Source of the DNA: Rhodovibrio salinarum DSM 9154
Lineage (GTDB): Bacteria > Pseudomonadota > Alphaproteobacteria > Kiloniellales > Rhodovibrionaceae
NCBI RefSeq assembly: GCF_000515255.1
Contig: NZ_KI911559.1
Location: forward strand, 3,102,258-3,166,257
Direction: 5' to 3'
Length of the DNA: 64,000 nucleotides
Shown here: in pieces, positions 9,097 through 17,635 of the stretch
How the letters are laid out: each line of letters opens with the position of its first letter
Numbering within the stretch: the stretch's first letter is position 1
Made by a program: the position numbers and the translations under genes
Notes under the pieces: model-generated
Told to the model about the DNA's origin: nothing
The model's input: the letters and a program-made list of their open reading frames with translations, nothing else
Database searches by the model: none

Positions 9097-11022
9097 ATGC
9101 TCAGTGTCCGTGACCTCTCCTACCGCATCGAAGGCCGCCCTCTATTCGAGGGCGCCAACGTCACCGTCAACGGCGGCGAAAACGTCGGCCTGGTCGGCCG
9201 CAACGGCAGCGGCAAGTCCACGCTGCTCAAGCTGATCGCCGGCGAACTGCAGCCGGACGGCGGCACCATCCAGGTGCCGACCAACAGCCAGGTCGGCTAC
9301 ATCCGCCAGGAAGCCCCGGCCGGCGATAAAACGCTGCTGGAAACCGTGCTGGCCGCGGACACCGAGCGCGCGCAGCTGCTGACCGAGGCGGAGACGGCCG
9401 AGGATCCCGAGCGGATCGCCGAGATCCATATGCGCCTGTCCGATATCGACGCCCACTCCGCTGAAGCGCGCGCGGCGCGCATCCTCTCCGGGCTGGGCTT
9501 TTCCGACGCCGCGCAGCAGCGTGCCTGCAAGGAGTTTTCCGGCGGCTGGCGGATGCGCGTGGCATTGGCCGCGCTCCTGTTCTCCGAGCCCGACGTCCTG
9601 CTGCTGGACGAGCCGACCAACCACCTCGATCTCGAAGCCACGATGTGGCTGGAAGGCTATCTGCGCGACTGGTCGGGTACGATGCTGCTGGTCAGTCACG
9701 ACCGTCGGATCCTCAACAAGTGCGTCGACAAGATCGCGCATCTGCAGGGCGGTACGGTGACGACCTACCAGGGCGGCTACGACCGCTTCGAGGAAACCCG
9801 CCGCGAGCAGCTCCGCCGCCAGCAGCACATGCACGAGGAGCGCGAGAAGGAGCGTGCGCGCATCCAGCGCTTCGTCGACCGGTTCCGCGCCAAGGCCGGG
9901 CGCGCCAGCCAGGCGCAGTCGCGCGTCAAGATGCTGGAACGCATGCAGCCGATCGGCGAGGTGCAGGAGGACAAGGCCGTCCGCTTCGACTTCCCGCAGC
10001 CGGACGAACTGCCGCCACCCCTGATCGCGCTCGACCACGTCGACGTCGGCTACGATCCGGCCAACCCGATCCTGCGCGCGCTCAACCACCGGATCGACCA
10101 GGACGACCGGATCGCGCTGCTGGGCGCGAACGGCAACGGCAAGACCACCTTCGCCCGCCTGCTGGCCGGTCGGCTGCAGCCGCTCAAGGGCAAGCTGACC
10201 ACGCCCGGCAAGCTGCGGATCGGCTATTTCTCCCAGGACCAGGCGGACGAGCTGGACCTGGCACAAACGCCGGTCGCGCACATGGCGGAGGTCATGCCGA
10301 ACGCCAACAAGACCAATGTGCGCGCGCACCTGGGCCGGTTCGGCTTCACCCAGGAGAAGGCGGACGTCGCCGTCGGCAATCTCTCCGGCGGCGAGAAGGC
10401 GCGTCTCCTGTTCGCGCTGATGACCCGGCACGCCCCGCACCTCCTGATCCTGGACGAGCCGACCAACCACCTGGACATCGAGGCGCGCCAGGCGCTAATC
10501 GAAGCGCTCAACGAGTTCGCCGGCGCGGTCGTGCTGATCACCCACGACCCCCACCTGATCGAACTTGTGGTCGACCGGCTGTGGATCGTCGCCGACGGCG
10601 CGGCGAAGCAGTTCGACGGCGACCTGGAGGCTTACCGCCAGCAGTTGCTGGAGCAGCGCCGGGCCGAACGCGCGGCCGCCAAACGGCAGCAGGACCTCCA
10701 GAAGGAGAAGAGCGACCAGGCGAACGGCAAGCCGGCCAAGGACGACGGCCTGTCGAAAAAGGAACGCCGCAAGCAGGCCGCCGAGGCGCGCGAGCAAACC
10801 AAGCAGCTGCGCAACGAAGCCCGCAAGCTCGAGCGCGACATCGAGAAGCTGACCGAGAAACAGCAGGAGATCGAGGCGAAGCTGGCCGATCCGAAAATCT
10901 ACAACGGCCCGACCGCCGACCTGCAGGACCTCCAGGTCGCCCACGGCAAGGTGAAGGACCAGATCGCCCAGGCCGAGGAGCGCTGGCTGGAACTGCAGGA
11001 GCAGCTAGAAGAGGCCGGCTAG
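9097..11022 (+). CDS. ABC-F family ATPase
   Basis: The 641-residue protein contains two ABC ATPase domains in tandem and no membrane segments. Walker A motifs are GRNGSGKST (about 33-41) and GANGNGKTT (about 346-354); signatures are FSGGWRMR and LSGGEKAR; both Walker B motifs read LDEPTNHLD. The linker between the domains is basic and helical, and the last 120 residues are a charged coiled coil like that of Uup/YheS types. ABC-F proteins bind the ribosomal E site or act on ribosome assembly rather than transport. The exact subclass is not settled. ATG start at 9097; it converges closely on the cupin gene. Confidence 0.93.
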   Translation: MLSVRDLSYRIEGRPLFEGANVTVNGGENVGLVGRNGSGKSTLLKLIAGELQPDGGTIQVPTNSQVGYIRQEAPAGDKTLLETVLAADTERAQLLTEAETAEDPERIAEIHMRLSDIDAHSAEARAARILSGLGFSDAAQQRACKEFSGGWRMRVALAALLFSEPDVLLLDEPTNHLDLEATMWLEGYLRDWSGTMLLVSHDRRILNKCVDKIAHLQGGTVTTYQGGYDRFEETRREQLRRQQHMHEEREKERARIQRFVDRFRAKAGRASQAQSRVKMLERMQPIGEVQEDKAVRFDFPQPDELPPPLIALDHVDVGYDPANPILRALNHRIDQDDRIALLGANGNGKTTFARLLAGRLQPLKGKLTTPGKLRIGYFSQDQADELDLAQTPVAHMAEVMPNANKTNVRAHLGRFGFTQEKADVAVGNLSGGEKARLLFALMTRHAPHLLILDEPTNHLDIEARQALIEALNEFAGAVVLITHDPHLIELVVDRLWIVADGAAKQFDGDLEAYRQQLLEQRRAERAAAKRQQDLQKEKSDQANGKPAKDDGLSKKERRKQAAEAREQTKQLRNEARKLERDIEKLTEKQQEIEAKLADPKIYNGPTADLQDLQVAHGKVKDQIAQAEERWLELQEQLEEAG

Positions 11023-11031
11023 ACGTCTGGA

Positions 11032-11397
11032 TCAGTCGAGGCGCTCGGGCTTCGCCACGGTCCGGTCGCTGGTCACATTGCCGGTGTTCACCGTGCTGCC
11101 GGGTTCCAGCAACAGAACCTCGCAGATCCCGTCCGGTGCCTCCGGCAGATGCTCCACACCGTGCGGGACAACGATGAAGTCGCCAGGGTGCAGTTCCACC
11201 GTCCGGTCGCGGTAGTGCATCAGCAAGCGCCCCGACCACACCAGGAAAAGCTCATCCTCCCGGTCGTGGTGATGCCACTCGAACGCGCCTTCCAGCTTGG
11301 CCAGCTTGACCTGGAACTCGTTGATATCGCCGGCGACCTTCGGGCTCCAGGTATCGGAGAAACCGGCAAACGCTTGTCCGAGGCTGATCTTATCCAT
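11032..11397 (-). CDS. Cupin domain protein
   Basis: The 121-residue protein is a single cupin barrel. The first cupin motif appears as EWHHHDREDELFLVWSG, giving two or three His and a Glu as likely metal ligands, and the second as PGDFIVVPHGVEHLPEAP. Small cupins of this type are metal-binding isomerases, dioxygenases or sugar/ligand sensors; no specific function is evident. ATG start at 11397. It lies at the 3' end of the ABC-F gene and downstream of the DMT exporter on the same strand, with 44 bases between. Confidence 0.85.
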   Translation of the reverse strand: MDKISLGQAFAGFSDTWSPKVAGDINEFQVKLAKLEGAFEWHHHDREDELFLVWSGRLLMHYRDRTVELHPGDFIVVPHGVEHLPEAPDGICEVLLLEPGSTVNTGNVTSDRTVAKPERLD

Positions 11398-11441
11398 GGC
11401 TCTGCCCTCTGACGGTTCCTGTTCGGGGCGTGCATGCTAGA

Positions 11442-12386
11442 TCACCTGCGTGTGCCGCCGGAAGGCCGGAAACGGCGATTTCCAGCCGGTTGTGGATCGG
11501 CGAAGAGCCTGGCGGCCCCGGAACCGCGCGGACGCCAAAACATGACCACGTTCCCAAGCAGCGTCAGGCCGACCCCGACCAGCCCCAGCGACGTCCAGCT
11601 ATATCCTTCGACCACAGTCGAAATCGTCAACGCGACCACGGGAAAGATCACGGTCGCATAGCCGGCGCGCGCCGACCCGATCCGCGCGACCAGCATCAGG
11701 TAGGTCGTAAAGCCGATCACCGACCCGATGAGCGCGAGATACGCCAGCGCCCCCCAGTAGACCGGGTCCGACGTCATCCCCACGGGCTGGCCGCTCGCAA
11801 CGAACATCCCTGCCAACGCGAGGGCCCCGATGCACATACCCCAGCTGTTAGCCGTGACCGGCGTGATCCCCAGTTCGCCGTTGCGCCGAGAGGCCATGTT
11901 GCCGAAGGAGAACAGCAACGTGCCGAGCGCCGCCCAGCCGATGCCTTGGACGGTCGCGGCATCGAAGCCGGCAAACAGATCCTGCCAGAAGATCAATACC
12001 AGCCCCGTCGCGCCGAGGACCCCGGCCAGGATCGTCCGCGCCGTGATCCGGTCCCCGAAAAAGATTCGCGCATTGATCGCGTTGAAGATGGAGGCTAGCG
12101 AGAAGACCACCGCGACCAGTCCCGAAGCCATCAGGCCGGAGGCTGTGTAGAAACCGACAAAATTAAAGCAGAACAGGCATAGGGCCTGGACAACGACGAA
12201 CCGCCAGACGGGGGGCCGGCGAACCCGCCCCAAAACCGACAGCCCCGCCAGCATCACCACGCCCGCCAACGCGAAGCGCAGGCAGATCGAGAGCAGAATC
12301 GGCACCTCGCCCACCTGCGCCGCGATGGCGATCCACGTCGTGCCCCAGATGAGGACGGTGATTGTAAAAAGCAGAATATTGGCCAT
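11442..12386 (-). CDS. DMT superfamily (EamA) transporter
   Basis: The protein has about ten hydrophobic helices arranged as two EamA repeats (starting near MANILLFTITVLIWGTTW and VQGIGWAALGTLLFSF). Members export amino acids, metabolites or drugs; the substrate is unknown. I chose ATG 12386 because GGAGG lies seven bases upstream; the GTG at 12392 would sit on top of the Shine-Dalgarno. It is divergent from an AraC-type regulator across about 136 bases, a common arrangement in which the regulator controls the exporter. Confidence 0.87.
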   Translation of the reverse strand: MANILLFTITVLIWGTTWIAIAAQVGEVPILLSICLRFALAGVVMLAGLSVLGRVRRPPVWRFVVVQALCLFCFNFVGFYTASGLMASGLVAVVFSLASIFNAINARIFFGDRITARTILAGVLGATGLVLIFWQDLFAGFDAATVQGIGWAALGTLLFSFGNMASRRNGELGITPVTANSWGMCIGALALAGMFVASGQPVGMTSDPVYWGALAYLALIGSVIGFTTYLMLVARIGSARAGYATVIFPVVALTISTVVEGYSWTSLGLVGVGLTLLGNVVMFWRPRGSGAARLFADPQPAGNRRFRPSGGTRR

Positions 12387-12522
12387 AAGCACCCTCCGAT
12401 CGGGGGCTTACCGTCTTTACCCGGTCCGGTTTTGCAGGTTCTTGCGGTAAAAGCCTCCGCCCTCGTTCCAGCCGGGAGTGTGGTTTTGGTAGAAAGGGGA
12501 TCGGGCTTTCCTGGAGGCACGC

Positions 12523-13362
12523 ATGCAGCAAACCGTCGAAGACGTCCTCGGCCGATCAAACGCCGCCAGCATGGCCGGCAAGATCAGCCTCGGCACCGGC
12601 TGCGGCGTCGTTATCTGGGAAAACCAAAACGATTGGGTGCATTATGAACGGCCGGACCACCACACCTTCAGCCTCTACCTGAAGGACGGCACGGGCACCC
12701 GGCGGCTCGATGCCGGCGGCATTGCCGGCTGGCCCGGCGCCGTCTGCATCCTGCCCGCAGGACACCGGTCGGACTGGGAGATCACCAGCGCGTCCCAGTT
12801 CGTGCATCTCTACCTGTCGGACGAGGCGCTGCGCAGCGCCTTCTCCCGGATTCACGCGTGCGACGCCCGCCGGCTCGACCTTGCGGAGGAGAATTTCGTC
12901 GACAAGCCGGAAGTTTCCGTACCGCTTGCGGAACTTGCCCGCGCCGCCGTATCGAACGACCCACTCCGGGCCGACACCGCGCTGGCGGAGTTCGTCGCAC
13001 GGCTTCCGGGCCGCACCGCCCGCGTGTCGGGCGGGTTACCTCCCTACGTGATCCGCCGGGTGGAGGAGTACGTCGTTGCGAACCTCTCCGGCACGATCCG
13101 CTTGGACGATCTTGCAGAGCTGGCCGGAATGTCCGGGTTTCACTTCCACCGGATGTTCCGACTGGCGCGCGGCTGCCCGCCGCATGTCTGGATCACCCAG
13201 CACCGCGTGCACCGCGCCAAGGTGCTTCTCCGCACCCCGGTGTCGATCGCGGAAGTGGCCGTGGCATGCGGCTTTTCCAGCCAGAGCCATCTGACCCGCG
13301 TGTTCCGCGAGCAGACCGGCCGCACACCGGGGCAGTTCCGCAGGGCCTGGCAGGCGCGATGA
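12523..13362 (+). CDS. AraC family transcriptional regulator
   Basis: The 279-residue protein has an N-terminal cupin-like sensing part (about residues 25-130) and a C-terminal AraC DNA-binding domain (about 180-278) with two helix-turn-helix units: LDDLAELAGMSGFHFHRMF and IAEVAVACGFSSQSHLTRVF, followed by the family ending TGRTPGQFRR. ATG start at 12523 with GGAGG seven bases upstream. Divergence from the DMT exporter suggests it regulates that gene in response to an unknown ligand. Confidence 0.92.
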   Translation: MQQTVEDVLGRSNAASMAGKISLGTGCGVVIWENQNDWVHYERPDHHTFSLYLKDGTGTRRLDAGGIAGWPGAVCILPAGHRSDWEITSASQFVHLYLSDEALRSAFSRIHACDARRLDLAEENFVDKPEVSVPLAELARAAVSNDPLRADTALAEFVARLPGRTARVSGGLPPYVIRRVEEYVVANLSGTIRLDDLAELAGMSGFHFHRMFRLARGCPPHVWITQHRVHRAKVLLRTPVSIAEVAVACGFSSQSHLTRVFREQTGRTPGQFRRAWQAR

Positions 13363-13486
13363 CCTGCACGGGCACAGCCTGCCCGGCGCGTGGCCGTTTC
13401 ACCCCTTCATTCAGCCAGACTAGCTCGCCGGCACGGCCATGGAGGTTGTGACAAGGAGCATCCGCAAGGGGATCCTCCTACATGCC

Positions 13487-15049
13487 TCATTCGGCGCCGG
13501 TCGGCTCGTCCAAACGTGCCCGATACTCCCGCGCCGACAGCGCCTCGTCGTTGCGGATGTACAGGTTGGCCGCGTCGTAGGAGGGCGCATAGTCCCACGG
13601 CGCCGGCTTGCCGCGACTGAGCGCGTCGAACACGAAGCGCCGGCGCTTCTGGCTTTCCACGACCCGCTTGCGCAAGTTGTCCAGATCCCAGGTCCGGGCC
13701 ACGAGATCGCCCAACTCGGCCTCGATCGTGGCGTAGTCCGACCGGCCCGCACGGTCGTCCAACTCCTGGGGATCGTCCGTCAGGTCGAACAGCTGTGGCG
13801 GATCGCCGGCACTATCGGGCTCGCCCGCACTGTAGACGTACTTGTGCCGGCCCTTGCGCACCATCAGGCAAGGGCCTGCGGCGCCCTCGCCCAGGTATTC
13901 GCTGTACGCCGTATCCGGCCAACCGGCGGCATCGCCCTGCAGCAGTGGTGCGACGCTGCGGCCCTTCAGGTGCGGCGCGCACTCCGGGTCCGGCGTGCCG
14001 CCGCCGGCTAGGTCGACCAGGGTCGGGAACAGGTCGATCAGCGAGGTCGTCTGCGGCACCCGCTTGCCGCCGGCGACATCCGGATGGCGGACGACAAACG
14101 GAACCGAGGCGGACCATTCGTAGAACGACATCTTGTACCACATGCCCCGCTCGCCCAGCATGTCACCGTGGTCGGCGGAGAAGATGACGATCGTGTTGTC
14201 CGCCATGCCGGTGCGCTCGAGCGTGTCCATCAGCTGGCCCAGCTTGTCGTCGACGTAAGAGGTCATGCCGTAATAGGCGTGCCGCGCCTTGCGGATGTCC
14301 GCGTCGGTGATCTCCTGTTCGTGCATGCCGTAGTGATAGAACAGGCGCGCGCTGTGCGGATCGCGCTGCTCCGGTGGGATGTGCGGCACGCTCGGCAGGT
14401 CGATCTCACTATCGTCGTAGCGGTCCCAGTATTCCCGCGTGGTCGCATAGGGGTCGTGCGGGTGGGTCAGCGAGACGGTCATGAAGAACGGCCGCGTATC
14501 GGCCTGATCGCGGGCGTAGTCGTACAGCCGGCGCTGTGCCTGGTAGGTCGTCTCGTCGTCGTAGTCGATCGGCATGGAGCGCGCACAGATGCCGGCCTTG
14601 GTGACGCTGTCCATGTTGTGGAAGAAGGACAGCTTCTCCCACTGCTTCTCCCAGTTCGGCGTCCAGCCGAAGTCGACCGGATAGAAGTCGGTGGTCAGGC
14701 GCTCCTCGTAGCCGTGGAGCTGGTCGGGACCGACCAGGTGCATCTTGCCGCTCAGGCACGTGCGGTAGCCGAGCGCGCGCAGGTAGTGCGCGAAGGTCGG
14801 CACCGCGGCCGGGAACTCGGAAGCGTTGTCGTAGGCATCCAGTTCCGAGGGCAACCGCCCCGACAGCATGGACACGCGCGAAGTCGAGCACAGCGGCGAA
14901 TTGCAGTAAGCATTCTCGAACACCGTGCCGCCGGCGGCAAGCCGTTCAATATTCGGCGCCTTGACGACTTTATGTCCGTAAATTGGCAGCGCAGACGCCC
15001 CCAATTGGTCCGCCATGACGAACAGAATGTTCGGCGTACTCGACGACAT
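13487..15049 (-). CDS. betC: Choline sulfatase
   Basis: The 520-residue sulfatase closely follows the choline-sulfatase pattern: ILFVMADQ (metal ligands), the formylglycine site Cys at residue 54 in SPLCSTSR, and SGKMHLVGPDQLHGYEERL. Choline sulfatase releases choline from choline-O-sulfate, which can be oxidised to glycine betaine, an osmoprotectant that suits a halophile. The sulfatase motif has Thr where Pro or Ala is usual two residues after the Cys. No bet genes are adjacent. No signal peptide is visible, as expected for the cytosolic enzyme. ATG start at 15049. Confidence 0.87.
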   Translation of the reverse strand: MSSSTPNILFVMADQLGASALPIYGHKVVKAPNIERLAAGGTVFENAYCNSPLCSTSRVSMLSGRLPSELDAYDNASEFPAAVPTFAHYLRALGYRTCLSGKMHLVGPDQLHGYEERLTTDFYPVDFGWTPNWEKQWEKLSFFHNMDSVTKAGICARSMPIDYDDETTYQAQRRLYDYARDQADTRPFFMTVSLTHPHDPYATTREYWDRYDDSEIDLPSVPHIPPEQRDPHSARLFYHYGMHEQEITDADIRKARHAYYGMTSYVDDKLGQLMDTLERTGMADNTIVIFSADHGDMLGERGMWYKMSFYEWSASVPFVVRHPDVAGGKRVPQTTSLIDLFPTLVDLAGGGTPDPECAPHLKGRSVAPLLQGDAAGWPDTAYSEYLGEGAAGPCLMVRKGRHKYVYSAGEPDSAGDPPQLFDLTDDPQELDDRAGRSDYATIEAELGDLVARTWDLDNLRKRVVESQKRRRFVFDALSRGKPAPWDYAPSYDAANLYIRNDEALSAREYRARLDEPTGAE

Positions 15050-15223
15050 GAAACCCCCTTCACCTGGAGTTTTCTAAGAGTTCTTCCAGTTTCAGGGAAT
15101 ACTGTCGGCGCGATCCACGCAAACAAGTAAAATAACCGCGCACCCTTAGCTCAGCTTATACCCCTATTATGACCACGGACCACTCAACCGGTCGCTTCTT
15201 ATCCGGCGCTACACAGGCTACGC

Positions 15224-15256
15224 GCGCGTCGCGGCGGTGGCTTCGCCGCGACGCGC
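15224..15256 (-). terminator. Strong hairpin after the DUF442 gene
   Basis: Perfect 13-bp arms (GCGCGTCGCGGCG at 15224-15236 and CGCCGCGACGCGC at 15244-15256) enclose a seven-base loop, eight bases past the stop of the minus-strand gene. There is no U-run on that strand, so it may be a 3' stabilising or Rho-linked structure rather than a classic terminator. The remainder of 15050-15223 holds the betC upstream region. Confidence 0.5.
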
Positions 15257-15263
15257 TTACAGG

Positions 15264-15710
15264 TTACCCAGCCGCGGTCTGTTGCTGGAACGCCTGGAAC
15301 AACGGCTTCAGGTGGGAAAGGTCAAAGCCCTGAGCGTGGGCTTCCTGCAGCACCGTATCGATATCCCGCCCCTGATGGCAGACCTGGGCGAGCCCCCAGA
15401 GCACGAGCGAGCGTGGCCCCGACTTGCAGTGGGCGAGCACGGGGCCTTGGCTTTCGCTCAGTGCCTGCTGGAAGCTCGAAACCAGTTCCGGACTCAACTG
15501 GTCCGGGGTCATCGGCAGATAGTGATAGCTCAAACCAGCGGCTTCGGCCGCTTGGGCGCAGTCCTGGGCAGTCGGCTGCTCGGGACCGCCTTCGTGGTCC
15601 GGACGGTTGTTGATGACCGTCGTATAGCCGGCATCTGCGGCCGCCTGCATATCCTCCGGTCGGAGCTGGCCGGCGACGGCGAAGCTCTCGGTGATCTGGC
15701 GCGCATCCAT
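15264..15710 (-). CDS. DUF442 / TIGR01244 phosphatase-like or sulfurtransferase-like protein
   Basis: The 148-residue protein contains the active-site loop HCKSGPRS with Cys95 and Arg100 (CX4R), the form found in the DUF442 domain of Blh-type beta-lactamase-like hydrolases and in TIGR01244 proteins. Such domains are related to protein tyrosine phosphatases and rhodanese-like enzymes, and Blh proteins act in sulfide metabolism. The start ATG 15710 is preceded by GGGGAG; a longer open frame to 15782 was rejected. A role in sulfur handling is an inference; the BigR-type regulator found elsewhere in the window (40879) is not adjacent. Confidence 0.8.
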   Translation of the reverse strand: MDARQITESFAVAGQLRPEDMQAAADAGYTTVINNRPDHEGGPEQPTAQDCAQAAEAAGLSYHYLPMTPDQLSPELVSSFQQALSESQGPVLAHCKSGPRSLVLWGLAQVCHQGRDIDTVLQEAHAQGFDLSHLKPLFQAFQQQTAAG

Positions 15711-15789
15711 CGGCGCTCTCCCCTGCCCTTGGTCTGCTAATCGGTTATCGGCGCAGATGATCCGGCGCGGCGCCGACGGCAAGTACCGG

Positions 15790-16239
15790 TCATGCGCCCT
15801 TCTTCCACCGCCCGCGTTCGTCTTGCTGCCAATAGGTCAGCTCGTGCCCGGCCTGGCGGTAGGCTTTCCAGCGCTGCCGGGCACCCTGCACCGCCTCGGG
15901 ATCGTTGCCGTCGAACATCTCGGCGATCACCCCGAAGGCTTCCGGCTGCGCGGTCGTGGCCCCATCCACGAGGAAGGCGACGTGCGCACCGTTCGGGTTC
16001 TCGTCCCCGGTCGTGAGCCAGACCGGCTGCAACTCGGCGTACCCGTCCTTGGATGAGCCGTGCGGCAGAAAGCCACGTTCCTGATAGGTCCAGAGGTGCT
16101 GGTTCAACTGCTCGACCCGCGCCTCGGAACCGGCCATCACGACCGCCTTCCATTCGCGCTGCAGCGCCCGCTCCAGCAACTGGGGCAGGGCCTGTTCAAG
16201 GCTCGTCCGGGTCAGGTGGTAGAAGCGCACCTCGGTCAT
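15790..16239 (-). CDS. holC: DNA polymerase III subunit chi
   Basis: The 149-residue protein has the HolC pattern: TEVRFYHLT at the N-terminus, LLERALQREWKAVVM, LWTYQERGFLPHG, and a C-terminal WKAYRQAGHELTYWQQD. Chi links the clamp loader to SSB at the replication fork. Start ATG 16239; a TTG three codons upstream is less likely. In many proteobacteria holC directly follows pepA; here a histidine kinase gene lies between them. Confidence 0.9.
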   Translation of the reverse strand: MTEVRFYHLTRTSLEQALPQLLERALQREWKAVVMAGSEARVEQLNQHLWTYQERGFLPHGSSKDGYAELQPVWLTTGDENPNGAHVAFLVDGATTAQPEAFGVIAEMFDGNDPEAVQGARQRWKAYRQAGHELTYWQQDERGRWKKGA

Positions 16240-16272
16240 GGCGCGCAAGCTAGGGCAAACCGCAGCCCGGTG

Positions 16273-17466
16273 TCACCCGCCGGCCGACAGCTGTTGCTGC
16301 TCCTGGTCCTCGTTTTTGGTCTGCAGCGTCCGCTCGGCCGGTAAAACCGCGCATGCCGTGGTCCCCTGCTTCGGGGCACTCTCCAGGAAGAGATGCCCCC
16401 CATGCAGCTCGACCAGGACACGCGTTAGCGCCAGGCCGATCCCGCTCCCCTCGATCTGACGTGCCATTGCCTCTCGCCCACGCCCAAAGGGCGTCATGAC
16501 GGTTTCCAACTCCTCCGACGGGATTCCCACACCAGTATCGCGTACCCACAACAGCATGCCGCCATCATCCTGCAGCTCAGCCCCCATCGTGACCGAACCG
16601 CCGCTTGGCGTGAATTTCACCGCATTGGTCGCCAGATTCATCAGGATCTGCAGCAGCTTCCGCTCATCGGCAGTTACCCAGGCGTCCGTGGCGATCTCGG
16701 TTGCGAACACGATGTCCGCCCCTAGGACGCGCGGGGCCAGCATGCGTTGCACCTCCTCGATCAGACAGGTCGGATCGACCCGGGTCTCGACCAGATCCAG
16801 ACGCCCGGATTCCGCGCGCGACAGGTCGAGCAAATCGTTGATCAGATCAAGCAGCCGCTGTCCGCTGCTCTGGATATCCCGCAAATACTCCGCCTGACGG
16901 TCACTCACCGGTCCAGCCGTACCGGTCGCCAGCAGATCGGCGAACCCAAGCACGGCGTTCAGAGGAGTGCGCAATTCGTGGCTCATGTTCGCCAAAAACG
17001 TGCTCTTGGCCTGGTTGGCGTGTTCCGCGACGGTGCGGGCCACCTCCAGTTCGGCAATCTGCGTGCGCGCGTTTTGGACCGAGCTGTTCAGCAGGGCCAA
17101 GACCGTGCCAATGCCGAGATAGCGGCCGTCCTCGACGACGATGAAACCATCGTCCACCGCATCCGGATGGTCGTTGGCAATCCGCTCAGAAACCCGGTCG
17201 ATGGTGTCCTCTGCCTCGATCACCAACGGGTCGCGGTTCATCAACAGACGCACGGGCCGATTTTCGTAAAGGGCATAGGTCACCGGATGCGCGAGCGCCT
17301 GCAGCAAGGCGTGGCGAGCGATCAGCCCCACCGGCCAATCGGCCGAGTCCAACACCGCGAACGCCGGGCCGGATTCGTATTGCCGCATCAACTCGAACAC
17401 CGCCCCGCAGCGCATCTCGGCGGTCACGGTCGGTAGATCGCGAATGATCGTCGATTTGGCGCTCAC
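16273..17466 (-). CDS. Sensor histidine kinase with N-terminal CBS-like pair
   Basis: The protein lacks obvious membrane helices, so it is probably cytosolic. Residues 1-130 look like a CBS pair (repeats ending [10 protein letters not shown] and [14 protein letters not shown]), which usually binds adenine nucleotides. A short coiled region leads to the HisKA domain with phospho-acceptor H163 ([11 protein letters not shown]), then a HATPase domain with [15 protein letters not shown] and GSGIGLAL. Start is uncertain: GTG 17466 has a GAGG upstream; a TTG at 17526 adds 20 residues. No response regulator gene is adjacent, so it is an orphan kinase. It interrupts the usual pepA-holC neighbourhood. 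Confidence 0.85.
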   Translation of the reverse strand: MSAKSTIIRDLPTVTAEMRCGAVFELMRQYESGPAFAVLDSADWPVGLIARHALLQALAHPVTYALYENRPVRLLMNRDPLVIEAEDTIDRVSERIANDHPDAVDDGFIVVEDGRYLGIGTVLALLNSSVQNARTQIAELEVARTVAEHANQAKSTFLANMSHELRTPLNAVLGFADLLATGTAGPVSDRQAEYLRDIQSSGQRLLDLINDLLDLSRAESGRLDLVETRVDPTCLIEEVQRMLAPRVLGADIVFATEIATDAWVTADERKLLQILMNLATNAVKFTPSGGSVTMGAELQDDGGMLLWVRDTGVGIPSEELETVMTPFGRGREAMARQIEGSGIGLALTRVLVELHGGHLFLESAPKQGTTACAVLPAERTLQTKNEDQEQQQLSAGG

Positions 17467-17635
17467 GGGCAGCCTCGGCAGGGCGACATGAGGCGGGGAG
17501 GCACTGAGGCCTTCGCAGCTGCACAAGTGCGCGCGCGGATTTAAGAAGTCGTAAACCTTCGCCCGAGAGGCCGATGACCGTTTCTTGAAGTTTTCATGAC
17601 AGCCGGAACGTCTTCGACCGGCGTCGGTATCGCGC

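Noticed and set aside
13366..13390. CGGGCA/TGCCCG hairpin after the AraC-type gene as a terminator
   Set aside because: Only six base pairs and no clear U-run; too weak to annotate.
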